DNA of 64,000 nt from NCBI RefSeq assembly GCF_024055575.1, contig NZ_JAMXOE010000016.1, forward strand, positions 62,001-126,000, written 5' to 3'. Positions within the stretch are counted from its first letter, which is position 1, and each line of letters begins with the position of its first letter. Below the pieces are notes generated by a model. The model had not been told where the DNA came from and searched no databases. It worked only from the letters and a program-made list of their open reading frames with translations. The translations under genes and the position numbers were made by a program. The stretch comes from Mucilaginibacter flavidus. Lineage in GTDB: Bacteria; Bacteroidota; Bacteroidia; Sphingobacteriales; Sphingobacteriaceae. Below are positions 27,958 through 37,576 of the stretch, piece by piece.

Positions 27958-30732
27958 TTAAGCCTTATCCAAAAATTGTCTTAACACATACTGCAGAATT
28001 CCTCCGTGACGATAATATTCTATCTCAATTTTGGAATCCATCCGGGCAATTGCCTGAAATTTAATTTCCTGCCCGTCTTCTTTTTTGGCAATTACCTCAA
28101 TTGTTTTTAATGGTTTGATATCTTCTGCAATACCTGTTATGGTAAATGTTTCATCGCCCGTAAGCATTAATTTTTCGGCACTATCGCCTGCTTTATATTG
28201 CAATGGCAATACACCCATACCTACCAGGTTGCTGCGATGGATACGCTCATAGCTTTCTGCCAGTACAACTTTTACACCCAGCAAAAAAGTGCCTTTAGCA
28301 GCCCAATCACGTGAGGAACCACTCCCATATTCTTTACCCGCCAATATCGCTAAGGGGGTTTGCGATTGCTGATATTTTAAAGCGGCATCATACACATATA
28401 TTTCTTCGCCGGTAGGCAAATATTTGGTAAAGCCACCTTCTTTTGTAGCCAGCTTGTTTTTTATGCGAACATTGGCAAAAGTACCACGAAGCATTACTTC
28501 ATCATTTCCCCGGCGAGAGCCATAAGAATTGAAATCTTCTCTTTTTACACCTCTGCAGATAAGATATTCGCCTGCGGCTGAAAATTCATTAAACTGACCA
28601 GCGGGCGAAATATGATCAGTGGTAATACTATCACCTAAAACCAATAAAGCCCTTGCATCTTTTATATCCTTTAAAGGCGCTGCATCATCAGAAATGTTGT
28701 AGAAGAATGGAGCTTCCTTGATGTAAGTAGATTCATCATCCCAGATATATAATTTGTCGTCCGGTACTTCAAGGTTTCGCCATATATCATTGCCTTCAAA
28801 TATTTCATCATAATTTTTTTCAAAATCTTTAGGCGAAAGTACCTCGTTCATCAGTTCATTAATTTCATCATCTGTAGGCCATATATCTTTTAAATAAACA
28901 GGTTGCTGGTTAGGATCAAAACTTATCGGTTCATTCAGCATATCAATATCAACCCTGCCTGCAATGGCGTAGGCTACTACCAGCATCGGCGACATTAAAA
29001 AATTCATTCTTATCTGCGGATGGATCCTGGCTTCAAAATTACGGTTGCCTGAGAGTACGGAAGCTACAACCAGATCATGTTCTTCTACTGCCTTAGCAAC
29101 ATAAGTAGGTAAAGGCCCGGAATTGCCAATACAGGAAGTACAACCGTAGCCTACTATATGAAATTGCATTGCTTCCAAGTCGTCCATCAAATCTGCTTTT
29201 TCAAGATAATCTGTTACCACCTTTGAACCTGGTGCCAAGGATGTTTTAACCCAGGGTTTGGTTTTCAATCCACGCTCTCTTGCCTTCCTGGCAACCAAAC
29301 CTGCACCCACCATTACAAATGGATTAGAGGTATTGGTACAGGAGGTAATGGCGGCAATAGCAACCGCACCATCAGAAAGCCTAAAACTTTCCCCGCCAAT
29401 GGTTACCCACACATTTTTCATTCCATTTACGATTGTTTCTTCAATTTCCGGTTCCGGCCCCAATGTAGATATTGCTTGTTGTATTGGCTGACTGCCTCCT
29501 TCTGCCATCCAACTGCTCAATTGTTTTACTTCTTTGTATTTACGGCCATAAGTTCGGTCTAACAGCTCTATAAATTTTGATTTAAAGTTCTTTAATAAAA
29601 TTTTATCCTGCGGTCTTTTTGGCCCTGCCACTGTAGGTTCCATTGCCGAAAGGTCCAACTCTACAATGTCGGTATAGTTAATCTCTTCGTTACCGGTTCT
29701 CCATAGCATATTGGTTCTGCAATAATCTTCAACTAATTTTACCTGTTCTTCAGAGCGGTTGCTTTTACGCATATACTCCAAAGTTTTATCATCAATGGGA
29801 AAATAGGTGATGGTACAACCAAATTCCGGCGACATATTGCCAATGGTGGCACGGTCAGGTACTGAAAGGTTATCGAGGCCTGAACCAAAGACTTCTACAA
29901 ATTTACCCACAACTCCATATTTTCTAAGTAAATCAGCAATAGTTAATACCAAGTCTGTAGCTGTAGAGCCCAATGGAAGTTTCCCGGTAAGTTTTAGTCC
30001 GATCACTTCAGGCATAATAAAATAGATAGGCTGTCCAAGAATGGCAGCTTCCGCTTCAATGCCGCCAACACCCCATGCCACTACACCAATTCCATTTACC
30101 ATGGGCGTATGGCTATCCGTACCCACCAACGTATCCGGAAAAACCTCTCCATTGCGTTCAATTACACCTTTAGAGAGATACTCTAAATTTACCTGGTGAC
30201 AAATGCCCATTCCTGGGGGAACAACACTAAAATTATTAAATGATTTTTGTGCCCATTTAAGAAATTGATAACGTTCTTTATTGTGCTTATATTCTTCCTC
30301 CATATTACGGCTGTAGGCATATTCTGTTCCAAAATAATCTACCTGTACAGAGTGATCAATAATAAGATCAACAGGTATCAATGGATTTATTTCATCAGGA
30401 TTTTTTCCTTTCCTTGCTATTTCTGCACGCAACGATGCAATGTCCACCACTGCAGGAACGCCGGTAAAATCCTGCATTAATACACGGGCAGGTTTAAAAG
30501 GAATATCCTTGTCGGAGGCAATGGGCTTCCAGTTTAGAATGGTTTCTATACTTTCACGGGTGATGGCAAAATCATCAAAATTCCGCAGGACGTTTTCTAA
30601 TAAAATACGGATGGAAAAAGGCAGTTTACTAATGCCATGCCCTTGTTTTTCAAGTTCTGCAAGGCTATAATATGTGTAGGTTCCGTTTTTTGTGTTTAAT
30701 AATTTTTTTATTTGATAAGGGTCTTTATTCAT
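27958..30732 (-). CDS. acnA: Aconitate hydratase A
   Basis: 924 residues, full-length. The [4Fe-4S] ligands are in AAITSCTNTSNPFVM (about 445-460) and GYGCTSCIGNSGPLP (about 525-540), and the swivel domain has GDSITTDHISPAG and GSGSSRDWAAKG. It converts citrate to isocitrate in the TCA cycle. It is the last gene of the leftward Fe-S block, separated from sufE by a 214-base gap that may hold its own promoter. Placement fits an enzyme that depends on the Fe-S machinery encoded beside it. Confidence 0.97.
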   Translation of the reverse strand: MNKDPYQIKKLLNTKNGTYTYYSLAELEKQGHGISKLPFSIRILLENVLRNFDDFAITRESIETILNWKPIASDKDIPFKPARVLMQDFTGVPAVVDIASLRAEIARKGKNPDEINPLIPVDLIIDHSVQVDYFGTEYAYSRNMEEEYKHNKERYQFLKWAQKSFNNFSVVPPGMGICHQVNLEYLSKGVIERNGEVFPDTLVGTDSHTPMVNGIGVVAWGVGGIEAEAAILGQPIYFIMPEVIGLKLTGKLPLGSTATDLVLTIADLLRKYGVVGKFVEVFGSGLDNLSVPDRATIGNMSPEFGCTITYFPIDDKTLEYMRKSNRSEEQVKLVEDYCRTNMLWRTGNEEINYTDIVELDLSAMEPTVAGPKRPQDKILLKNFKSKFIELLDRTYGRKYKEVKQLSSWMAEGGSQPIQQAISTLGPEPEIEETIVNGMKNVWVTIGGESFRLSDGAVAIAAITSCTNTSNPFVMVGAGLVARKARERGLKTKPWVKTSLAPGSKVVTDYLEKADLMDDLEAMQFHIVGYGCTSCIGNSGPLPTYVAKAVEEHDLVVASVLSGNRNFEARIHPQIRMNFLMSPMLVVAYAIAGRVDIDMLNEPISFDPNQQPVYLKDIWPTDDEINELMNEVLSPKDFEKNYDEIFEGNDIWRNLEVPDDKLYIWDDESTYIKEAPFFYNISDDAAPLKDIKDARALLVLGDSITTDHISPAGQFNEFSAAGEYLICRGVKREDFNSYGSRRGNDEVMLRGTFANVRIKNKLATKEGGFTKYLPTGEEIYVYDAALKYQQSQTPLAILAGKEYGSGSSRDWAAKGTFLLGVKVVLAESYERIHRSNLVGMGVLPLQYKAGDSAEKLMLTGDETFTITGIAEDIKPLKTIEVIAKKEDGQEIKFQAIARMDSKIEIEYYRHGGILQYVLRQFLDKA

Positions 30733-30946
30733 GATTGCACTGTTTTATTTTTTGTTACATGATACGAAAGTTTAAAGAATTGCTTTTTCTATTCTATGCC
30801 AGGTTTCCTTCTTATATAAAACAGATTTAATTTCTGATTGTTTGTGAATGATTTTATATTCTTCCTGAAACGAAAATCCTTCACAAACACCCCCTATTTT
30901 CTTTCTGCGAATGCGATAAAATTATATAGCCTTAGCGTGGGGCATT

Positions 30947-31378
30947 TCAACCTTTTGCTTTGTACACCACCGCATCAAGTTTCATTTGTTTGATCATGCT
31001 TTCCAATCCTCCCGCACGTTTCATCGAAAGCATACTTTTAAATCCTATCTCTTCAATAAAATTAAGCGGCGCTTTAATAATTTCATCAGGCGTATGTCCC
31101 GAAAGCACATAAATCATCATTGCGACAAGTCCTTTCGCATAATCCGCATTGGCATCTGCCTGAAAAATAATTTTCCCTTCTTTCAATTCACTGTATAGCC
31201 ACACATGCGCCTGACATCCTTTTATCATACGGTTATCTGTTTTCAGTGAATCATCTAATGTTTTCAGGTTTTTACCCAAATCAATCAGGTAACCGAATTT
31301 GTCAAACAGGTCTTCAAACTCCGAAAATTCTTCCACGAGTTCCTGCTCTGTGCTTTCTATAGTTTTTATCTTTGTCAT
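30947..31378 (-). CDS. sufE: SufE-family sulfur acceptor
   Basis: 143 residues: sulfur-accepting Cys in NRMIKGCQAHVWLYSEL (about 52-56) and the family end VYVLSGHTPDEII...GFKSMLSMKRAGGL. It takes persulfide sulfur from SufS and passes it to SufBCD. Its start overlaps the stop region of sufS, so the two are coupled. Confidence 0.95.
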   Translation of the reverse strand: MTKIKTIESTEQELVEEFSEFEDLFDKFGYLIDLGKNLKTLDDSLKTDNRMIKGCQAHVWLYSELKEGKIIFQADANADYAKGLVAMMIYVLSGHTPDEIIKAPLNFIEEIGFKSMLSMKRAGGLESMIKQMKLDAVVYKAKG

Positions 31379-32631
31379 TATTTGCGTATCCGTTGAATTG
31401 ATTTCATCATTGCATTTACGAAAACATCAATTTCCTCCTTTGTATTATAAAATGAAAAACTTGCACGCACAGTTCCCGGAATTTGATAGTGTGCCACCAG
31501 CGGCTGGGTGCAATGATGCCCTGTTCGCACGGCTATTCCCTGCGCATCCAGGAGCATGCCTATGTCGAGCGGGTGAATGCCATCCACCACAAACGAAATT
31601 ACACTTGCTTTTTCTTTTGCCGTGCCAATAATTCGCAAATCTTCAATCGCAGAAAGTTTTTCTGTAGCGTATGTAAGCAGTTCATGTTCATAAGCAGCAA
31701 TGTTTTCAAGACCGAAGGCATTGATGTAATCAAGTGCCACTGCAAGACCAATTCCGCCTTCAATATTGGGGGTGCCCGCCTCAAATCGAAGCGGAGATCC
31801 TTCGTACTCTGTTTTATCGAATGAAACTGTTTTAATGGTTCCGCCTCCCACTTGATAGTTCGGTAGTTTTTTCAGCCACGCTTCTTTTCCGTAAAGGATT
31901 CCTACTCCTGTTGGCGCATACATTTTATGACCGCTGAAGCAATAAAAATCTGCATCTAAATCTTGCATATCCACTTTCAGGTGGGGGATTGATTGGGCAC
32001 CATCCACCAGCACTGGAATGTTTTTAGCGTGGGCGATAGAAACAATGTCTTTTACGGGGTTTACCGTGCCGAGTGTATTTGACACATGTACAATGGCAAC
32101 CAATTTTGTTTTTTCAGAAAGTAGTTTTTTATATTCATCTATCAGCAATTCTCCACTGTCGGTTATCGGGATAACTTTCAGTACCGCATTTTTTTCTTCG
32201 CATAACTGTTGCCACGGAAGAATATTACTGTGATGCTCCATCTCACTCACTATAATCTCGTCTCCGGCATTCACAAACTTTTTCCCAAACGCAGTGGCTA
32301 CAAAATTGATGCTCTCGGTAGTTCCACGTGTAAAAATTATTTCGTGCTCGTGTTTTGCGCCAATGTGTTTTTGAATAGTAACACGGGCATTTTCGTATTC
32401 AACAGTGACATCCTGGCTCAAGCGGTGAACCCCGCGATGGATATTGGCATTCTGCCCGGTGTAATATTTTACGATGGCATCAATAACTTGGTTCGGCTTT
32501 TGTGTAGTAGCCCCGTTATCAAAATAAATTAGCGGCTTACCATTCATAGTCCGCAAAAGGATTGGAAAGTCTTTTCGGATTTTCTGCACATCGAAAAGTG
32601 CTTTTTTTTCTATATGTTTTTTTTGTGTCAT
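31378..32631 (-). CDS. sufS: Cysteine desulfurase SufS
   Basis: 417 residues, class V aminotransferase fold. The PLP-binding Lys is in FSGHKMYAPTGVGILYGK (about 235), and the active Cys in VRTGHHCTQPLVA (about 373). MNGKPLIYFDNGATTQKP marks the N-terminus. It releases sulfur from cysteine for cluster assembly. Adjacent to sufE and in the same block as sufBCD. Confidence 0.96.
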   Translation of the reverse strand: MTQKKHIEKKALFDVQKIRKDFPILLRTMNGKPLIYFDNGATTQKPNQVIDAIVKYYTGQNANIHRGVHRLSQDVTVEYENARVTIQKHIGAKHEHEIIFTRGTTESINFVATAFGKKFVNAGDEIIVSEMEHHSNILPWQQLCEEKNAVLKVIPITDSGELLIDEYKKLLSEKTKLVAIVHVSNTLGTVNPVKDIVSIAHAKNIPVLVDGAQSIPHLKVDMQDLDADFYCFSGHKMYAPTGVGILYGKEAWLKKLPNYQVGGGTIKTVSFDKTEYEGSPLRFEAGTPNIEGGIGLAVALDYINAFGLENIAAYEHELLTYATEKLSAIEDLRIIGTAKEKASVISFVVDGIHPLDIGMLLDAQGIAVRTGHHCTQPLVAHYQIPGTVRASFSFYNTKEEIDVFVNAMMKSIQRIRK

Positions 32632-32649
32632 TAGTTCAATTTCTTATTT

Positions 32650-33326
32650 TCATTTTCTTTTTTTATCGAATCTTGTTATATTATATTGACCAACTACATT
32701 TACGTAATCCGGCACTTTTAAACAATTATATTCCTTAACTATGGCTGCCTCCTCCATCAAATCTTTCAGAGCCATGCCTTCTTGAATTAGTTTTTGTATT
32801 TCTTTAACCCTTTCAATTTTTACGGGTATTAAGTTGCTATCATTTGTATAACTAAACCACATTATTCTTTTTTCTGTATCTGTTTTTTGAAGTCTTGCAG
32901 TACCTTTCATGGTTTTTATGCTATTAATATCCTGATCCTTTAATGAAGCCTTATAGTTTTGGGAATCTTTCGTCAAACAGCATTTAAATTCTGTCCATCG
33001 CCTATCTTTTTTTTGGGTGGATAAGGTAGGGCTTTGTTTAAAATCGGTTAACCATGTAGAATAACAGAATTCTCTTCCACAAGGGCCAATTCCACCTAAA
33101 CGACTGGCTTCCTCCAACACACTAATCTGACGCTTACTATTTTTACACCAAACGTTTTAGCAAGTAACAAAATGAGTTCCCTAAAATCTATTCGGCCTTC
33201 AGCCGTATAATAGAATGTCGCTTTGGTTTGATCCCCTTGATTAGGGGTCATCTGGGCATAAATAGCATGTGGAAACTGCACGGTAGTGTTCATGTTGTGA
33301 ATTATTGAATGGTCATCATCTGTCAT
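32650..33326 (-). pseudogene. RicT-like (PSP1 domain) protein split by a frameshift
   Basis: Frame one (33326 to about 33140) reads ATFYYTAEGRIDFRELILLL then AKTFGVKI. Frame two (33120 to 32650) reads EEASRLGGIGPCGREFCYST, then WTEFKCCL and KRIMWFSY. Together this is the core of a RicT/PSP1 protein, known to bind Fe-S clusters with RicA and RicF. One base change in frame near 33135-33145 would restore the gene. The N-terminal cysteine-rich part of typical Bacteroidota RicT is missing and the middle is diverged, so this is an unusual paralogue. It may be a dead gene, an assembly error or a programmed shift. Confidence 0.7.
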
Positions 33327-34569
33327 TTTCTTTTAGTATTAATCTTAATGAAGAGTCTTTTGTGATATAAATCCAGACCCAATTAATGAAAATTATTAAT
33401 TTATTTCGAACACTTAGTATCAGCATCAGGTGTAAAAACATCCAAATAAACCAAGCAAAATACCCCTTAAATTTAATGAAGGGTAAATCAACCACGGCTT
33501 TATTTTTACCTATCGTAGCCATAACACCCAGATTGGTATATTCATATTGTCGCAAAGGTTTATTTTGCAATAAAGACTTAAAATTTTTCGCCAGATTTTT
33601 AGCTTGATTTATGGCCACATTAGCAACCTGAGGATGCCCCTTTAAGTAAGCAGGGGTTTCCATATATGCAATGTCGCCTATTGCATATATATTTGAATAC
33701 CCTTGTGCTAAATTATATCTATCAACTTTAATTCGATTGTTTACAATTTGTTTTTCATCAATGCCGCTGATTATATTTCCGGTAACTCCGGCCGTCCAAA
33801 TTACATGCTTACTTTTTATGCATTCACCATTATTCAGCGTTACAATTTTACCATCGTAACTTTTTACAATTACATTTGTCTTGACATCCACTCCTAATAT
33901 TTTTAAATAATTTTCAGAAGCTTTTTTTGCCATATCACTCATGTTACTAAGTGTATACAAGCCTCCTTCCAATAAAATAACTTTCAGATTTTTAAAATCA
34001 ATTAATGGAAAATCTTTTGGAAGGATATTTTTTTTAATTTCAGCAAATGCGCCGGCTAATTCAACACCCGTCGGCCCTGCACCAACAATAACAATATTCA
34101 ACAAATATTCTTTTTCACTTTCATCAACAGATAGTAAGTCTTCGAAAGACTGTAGGATTTTGTTTCTTATTTTAATAGCATCATAAGTTGTTTTAAGTCC
34201 ATAAGCGTATTTTTCTAAATCCATGTTGCCAAAAAAATTCGTTTTACAACCCGTTGCTACCACCAAATAATCGTAATTAAAACTTCCTATTGTTGTGCTA
34301 ATACTATTTGTTCTTGGTTCAACACTCAACACTTTAGTCATTCTGATTTGAGTGTTTTTTCTATTTTGAAAAATTTTACGAAGTGGAAACGAAATACTAC
34401 TTGGCTCTAATTGTGAAGTAGCAACTTGATAGAATAACGGTTGAAACTGATGATAGTTGAGTTTGTCAATGAGCAATACCTCAAATAAATCTTGGTCAAG
34501 ATGTTCAATAAATTGAATACCCGCAAAACCACCGCCTACAATTACTATTTTTTTTCTGTTCATTACCAT
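33316..34569 (-). CDS. ndh: Type II NADH dehydrogenase (NDH-2)
   Basis: 417 residues with two Rossmann motifs: FAD-binding KIVIVGGGFAGIQFIEHL at the start and NADH-binding NIVIVGAGPTGVELAGAF (about 160-177). GYSNIYAIGDIAYMETPAYL binds FAD near 300. The C-terminal hydrophobic part (about 360-400) attaches it to the membrane. It passes electrons from NADH to menaquinone without pumping protons. Its location inside a suf operon is unusual. Confidence 0.93.
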   Translation of the reverse strand: MVMNRKKIVIVGGGFAGIQFIEHLDQDLFEVLLIDKLNYHQFQPLFYQVATSQLEPSSISFPLRKIFQNRKNTQIRMTKVLSVEPRTNSISTTIGSFNYDYLVVATGCKTNFFGNMDLEKYAYGLKTTYDAIKIRNKILQSFEDLLSVDESEKEYLLNIVIVGAGPTGVELAGAFAEIKKNILPKDFPLIDFKNLKVILLEGGLYTLSNMSDMAKKASENYLKILGVDVKTNVIVKSYDGKIVTLNNGECIKSKHVIWTAGVTGNIISGIDEKQIVNNRIKVDRYNLAQGYSNIYAIGDIAYMETPAYLKGHPQVANVAINQAKNLAKNFKSLLQNKPLRQYEYTNLGVMATIGKNKAVVDLPFIKFKGYFAWFIWMFLHLMLILSVRNKLIIFINWVWIYITKDSSLRLILKENDR

Positions 34570-34691
34570 TTTTTTTTGTTCATTGTGACTCCGGCCTACT
34601 TTTTTTTAACTCTCCACCTGCACAAGAGAAAAACAATTTTGCGCCAGTAAGGTTGTTTTCATTACCCACTTACCCATTGTATCGCAGTAAA

Positions 34692-35654
34692 TCAGGTTAA
34701 ATCCCGCCATTCTTGATTTGTATTTTTGGCGATTTCCCATAGCATGATAGTTTTGTCATCACCGGTTGAAATCAGGTAATTATTAAAATCACTCCATAAA
34801 AGTTTATTTACCGAATGAGTATGACCTTCATGTTTAGACTTATCTATCCGTAACAGCAACTCAAAGTTTTCTCCATCCCATATTTTAATTGTTTTATCTC
34901 TGCTTCCTGTAGCAAAGAACTTTTTATCAGGACTAAAAACGATGCTGTAAATGGCATAGTTATGGGCAGGAATATGATGGATTAAAGCATAATCGTTTTC
35001 AATATCCCATGCATTTAAATATGCATCTCTCGAACCAGATAAAAGGTATTTTCCGTTTGGATGATAGCGCACTGTATTTACCGAAAAATCATCAACATGC
35101 CCCTTAAGAATTTTCTTTTCAGCAAAGGTTTCAAAATCAAAAATCCGAATAGATCCATCACCACATCCAATGGCTGCCTCTTTCAAAACAATGTTGAAAT
35201 CTATACTGCGTATCTTTTTATCACAAAGTTTCAATGCGGTGATTAGTGAGAAATCATTGATTGACCAAACTGAAAGTGTACCGTCGCCAACTAATGCCCA
35301 AAAGCATTCTTTTTCCGGAAGATATTGGATATCATAAATGGATTGACGATGAAGCTGTAAAAGCCTTATTTCTTCATTCTTGTTTAGGTCAATAACATGG
35401 ATGCCCCCTAATGACTGGCCAACAAGCAATAAGTTTCTATCTGGAATATATTTCAATGCCATGGCTTTGGCAGGTAATTTGGCAACAACTTTGTTTTGCC
35501 CTTGATCCTTAATATTCCATTCTACTACCAAGTTATCACTACTCCCAGAGTAAAAATGGTGATCATGCGCAGGTTCTAGTGTAAAAATAGCCCCTCCATG
35601 CCCAATAAATTGGCGTGCTTTTTCTATTTGTATTTTTGTCAGTACGGTACTCAT
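34692..35654 (-). CDS. Cytoplasmic WD40-repeat protein of the suf operon
   Basis: 320 residues of about seven WD40 repeats, enough for one propeller. Examples are YLLSGSRDAYLNAWDIEND, FFATGSRDKTIKIWDGENF and NYLISTGDDKTIMLWEIAKN. There is no signal peptide, so it acts in the cytoplasm, presumably as a binding platform. The start overlaps the ferredoxin stop by four bases, so it belongs to the operon. The eukaryotic cytosolic Fe-S targeting complex also contains a WD40 protein of this size (CIAO1); a functional parallel is inference. Confidence 0.9.
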   Translation of the reverse strand: MSTVLTKIQIEKARQFIGHGGAIFTLEPAHDHHFYSGSSDNLVVEWNIKDQGQNKVVAKLPAKAMALKYIPDRNLLLVGQSLGGIHVIDLNKNEEIRLLQLHRQSIYDIQYLPEKECFWALVGDGTLSVWSINDFSLITALKLCDKKIRSIDFNIVLKEAAIGCGDGSIRIFDFETFAEKKILKGHVDDFSVNTVRYHPNGKYLLSGSRDAYLNAWDIENDYALIHHIPAHNYAIYSIVFSPDKKFFATGSRDKTIKIWDGENFELLLRIDKSKHEGHTHSVNKLLWSDFNNYLISTGDDKTIMLWEIAKNTNQEWRDLT

Positions 35655-36001
35655 ACGAGATGCATAAACTCTTTTTTGTTTAGTAGCTCTTCTTTTGTCT
35701 CTCTATGGTCTGGATCATCCACACAGCAATCTACAGGACAAACTGCGGCACATTGGGGTTCATCATGGAAACCAACACACTCGGTACACTTATCGGGTAC
35801 TATATAATATACCTCATCTGATAATGCAGCCTGTGTTTCTTCCGTATTAAGGGTATCCCCATCACCTAAATCAATGATACCAATTAATTCAGTACCGTCC
35901 GAAAATCTCCAGGCTGTTGCCGGATCATAAATTGCATTATTCGGACATTCAGGCTCGCATGCTCCGCAGTTAATACACTCTTCTGTTATTATTATAGCCA
36001 T
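35651..36001 (-). CDS. Dicluster 4Fe-4S ferredoxin
   Basis: 116 residues with two [4Fe-4S] motifs: CINCGACEPECP (about 9-20) and a second with a longer insert, CTECVGFHDEPQCAAVCP (about 80-97). This is the YfhL-like type. The acidic middle is long. It probably supplies electrons or clusters for assembly. Coupled to the WD40 gene (overlapping ATGA). Confidence 0.95.
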   Translation of the reverse strand: MAIIITEECINCGACEPECPNNAIYDPATAWRFSDGTELIGIIDLGDGDTLNTEETQAALSDEVYYIVPDKCTECVGFHDEPQCAAVCPVDCCVDDPDHRETKEELLNKKEFMHLV

Positions 36002-36013
36002 AGTAAAAAAAGT

Positions 36014-36478
36014 CTAAACTAAATTCCCAACAATAATATTCCGCAAAACAACAGTAACATCATTTTCATTTTTCACCATGTCTTCAAGAGTTACCTTATC
36101 CAACAACTTATCAAGCGAAGCCTGCATCATTGACCAGAGCGACCGGATGGAGCAATCAACTGAATTGGTGCATAACGTCAATATTCCTGAATGGCTCTCA
36201 CAGAATTTTTTATCGAAAAAACTTCCACCCAAAGCTTTCAATGTATCATTTACCGTGATAGCAGCAGCAGGCTTTGCCAGTATATATCCACCCACATGCC
36301 CTCTTGTGCTGTTAATCAATCCCTTCATGCGAAGTACTCGGGTTAATTTAGCAACATAGTTTGTAGATAACCCTTCTGCTTCACTGATCTGACGAATACT
36401 TAGTCCTTTCTCATCCTTGCAGCGGGTTATCCTTAGCATTATTCTTAAACCATACTCGACTTGGGCTGTTATTTTCAT
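36014..36478 (-). CDS. Rrf2-family Fe-S-sensing repressor (IscR/SufR-like)
   Basis: 154 residues: a winged helix-turn-helix (MKITAQVEYGLRIMLRI; LSIRQISEAEGLSTNYVAKL), then a cluster-binding loop with three Cys in FCESHSGILTLCTNSVDC (about 100-118), then a dimerisation helix. Members bind [2Fe-2S] or [4Fe-4S] and repress or activate suf genes according to cluster supply. The likely target is the pair of palindromes before sufB. The gene sits within the operon it probably controls, giving autoregulation. Confidence 0.92.
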   Translation of the reverse strand: MKITAQVEYGLRIMLRITRCKDEKGLSIRQISEAEGLSTNYVAKLTRVLRMKGLINSTRGHVGGYILAKPAAAITVNDTLKALGGSFFDKKFCESHSGILTLCTNSVDCSIRSLWSMMQASLDKLLDKVTLEDMVKNENDVTVVLRNIIVGNLV

Positions 36479-36613
36479 AATTGTATTTTTTATTTAGTTT
36501 CTGTATAATTTACTATTTCAGGCAAAGTTCACAAAGAAAAACTTAGCCTATTTGGAGCCATTGCGATTATTTTCTTATAAACAATAAACACAAACTAAAT
36601 AGACAGACACTAT

Positions 36614-37165
36614 TTATTCTTTATTCTTAGAACGGTCAGTATAACAACCGTATTTACCTTGTGTAACATTTTCAAAATCTTTTGCAGGAATTGATGGTCC
36701 TGTATTATTGCACTCTTTGTTAAAAATAGTTGCCAATTCACAGGCAATGCCATCCGCTTTATGTCCTTCAATGTCAGATCGTTGAAAAATGGCCACCGGC
36801 TCGCCATTTCTAAAAAGGGCAATGTGGGGCGAGGAAGGCATATAATTTGAAAGATATTTATTCCTGTACCTATCAATCGCATTTTTTTCCATTCCGCCAA
36901 AGAGCGTGTAAAGCTCATCCGGAATAATACCATTTTGCAATGCCACCATTACCGCCGGCCTTGCGCTTCCGGCAGAACAACCGCATATAGAGTTTATTAC
37001 AACAAGTACCGTTTTATCATCACGTCTGTCTAAGGCTTTATCCACATCTTGTGGCGTTAATAATTCTTTGCAGCCTACGGATGTTAGTTCATCTCTCATG
37101 GGCTGAACACTAACAGCATCATAAGTTAGTTGCTGTGTAATTTTTGTCACATTAGATACTTCCAT
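36614..37165 (-). CDS. BrxA/BrxB-family bacilliredoxin
   Basis: 183 residues of thioredoxin-like fold with the CGC active site in NSICGCSAGSARPAV (about 58-72), typical of YphP/YqiW bacilliredoxins. It has a C-terminal extension of about 40 residues with two extra Cys. Members reduce mixed disulfides on proteins; in this operon it might act on persulfides or cluster-binding Cys (inference). Confidence 0.9.
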   Translation of the reverse strand: MEVSNVTKITQQLTYDAVSVQPMRDELTSVGCKELLTPQDVDKALDRRDDKTVLVVINSICGCSAGSARPAVMVALQNGIIPDELYTLFGGMEKNAIDRYRNKYLSNYMPSSPHIALFRNGEPVAIFQRSDIEGHKADGIACELATIFNKECNNTGPSIPAKDFENVTQGKYGCYTDRSKNKE

Positions 37166-37192
37166 TTTTTTGGGTTTTAGTCATTATGTAAT

Positions 37193-37513
37193 TTAAAGCA
37201 TTCCAAGTTCAAATTTGGCCTCCTCATTCATCATGTCTCTCGACCAGGGCGGTTCCCAGGTTACTTCTACTTTAGAACTGTTCACTCCCTGGATATTCCT
37301 GATCTTCGCTTCCACTTCTGGCGGAAGCGTTCCCGCTACCGGACAGGAAGGCGAGGTTAGTGTCATTTTGGTGTGCACATTGGCTTCATCATCAATCTTT
37401 ATTTCATATATCAATCCTAAATCATAGATATTGGTAGGTATTTCCGGGTCATAACAGGTTTTCAGAACATCTATAACCATTGTTTCTAATGCTATTTTAT
37501 CTACTATTTCCAT
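37193..37513 (-). CDS. MIP18/SufT-like (DUF59) Fe-S assembly protein
   Basis: 106 residues, a single DUF59 domain: TCYDPEIPTNIYDLGLIYEI (about 16-35) and the reactive Cys in LTSPSCPVAGTLP (about 57-69). SufT and the eukaryotic MIP18/CIAO2 proteins of this family help mature and target Fe-S proteins. The Mrp protein encoded just upstream carries its own DUF59 domain. Confidence 0.93.
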   Translation of the reverse strand: MEIVDKIALETMVIDVLKTCYDPEIPTNIYDLGLIYEIKIDDEANVHTKMTLTSPSCPVAGTLPPEVEAKIRNIQGVNSSKVEVTWEPPWSRDMMNEEAKFELGML

Positions 37514-37576
37514 ATTGTATTTTTATCAATGTAATTATTTTTTGTTTTCCATGCTTTATTTGCCATCGTATGACCT

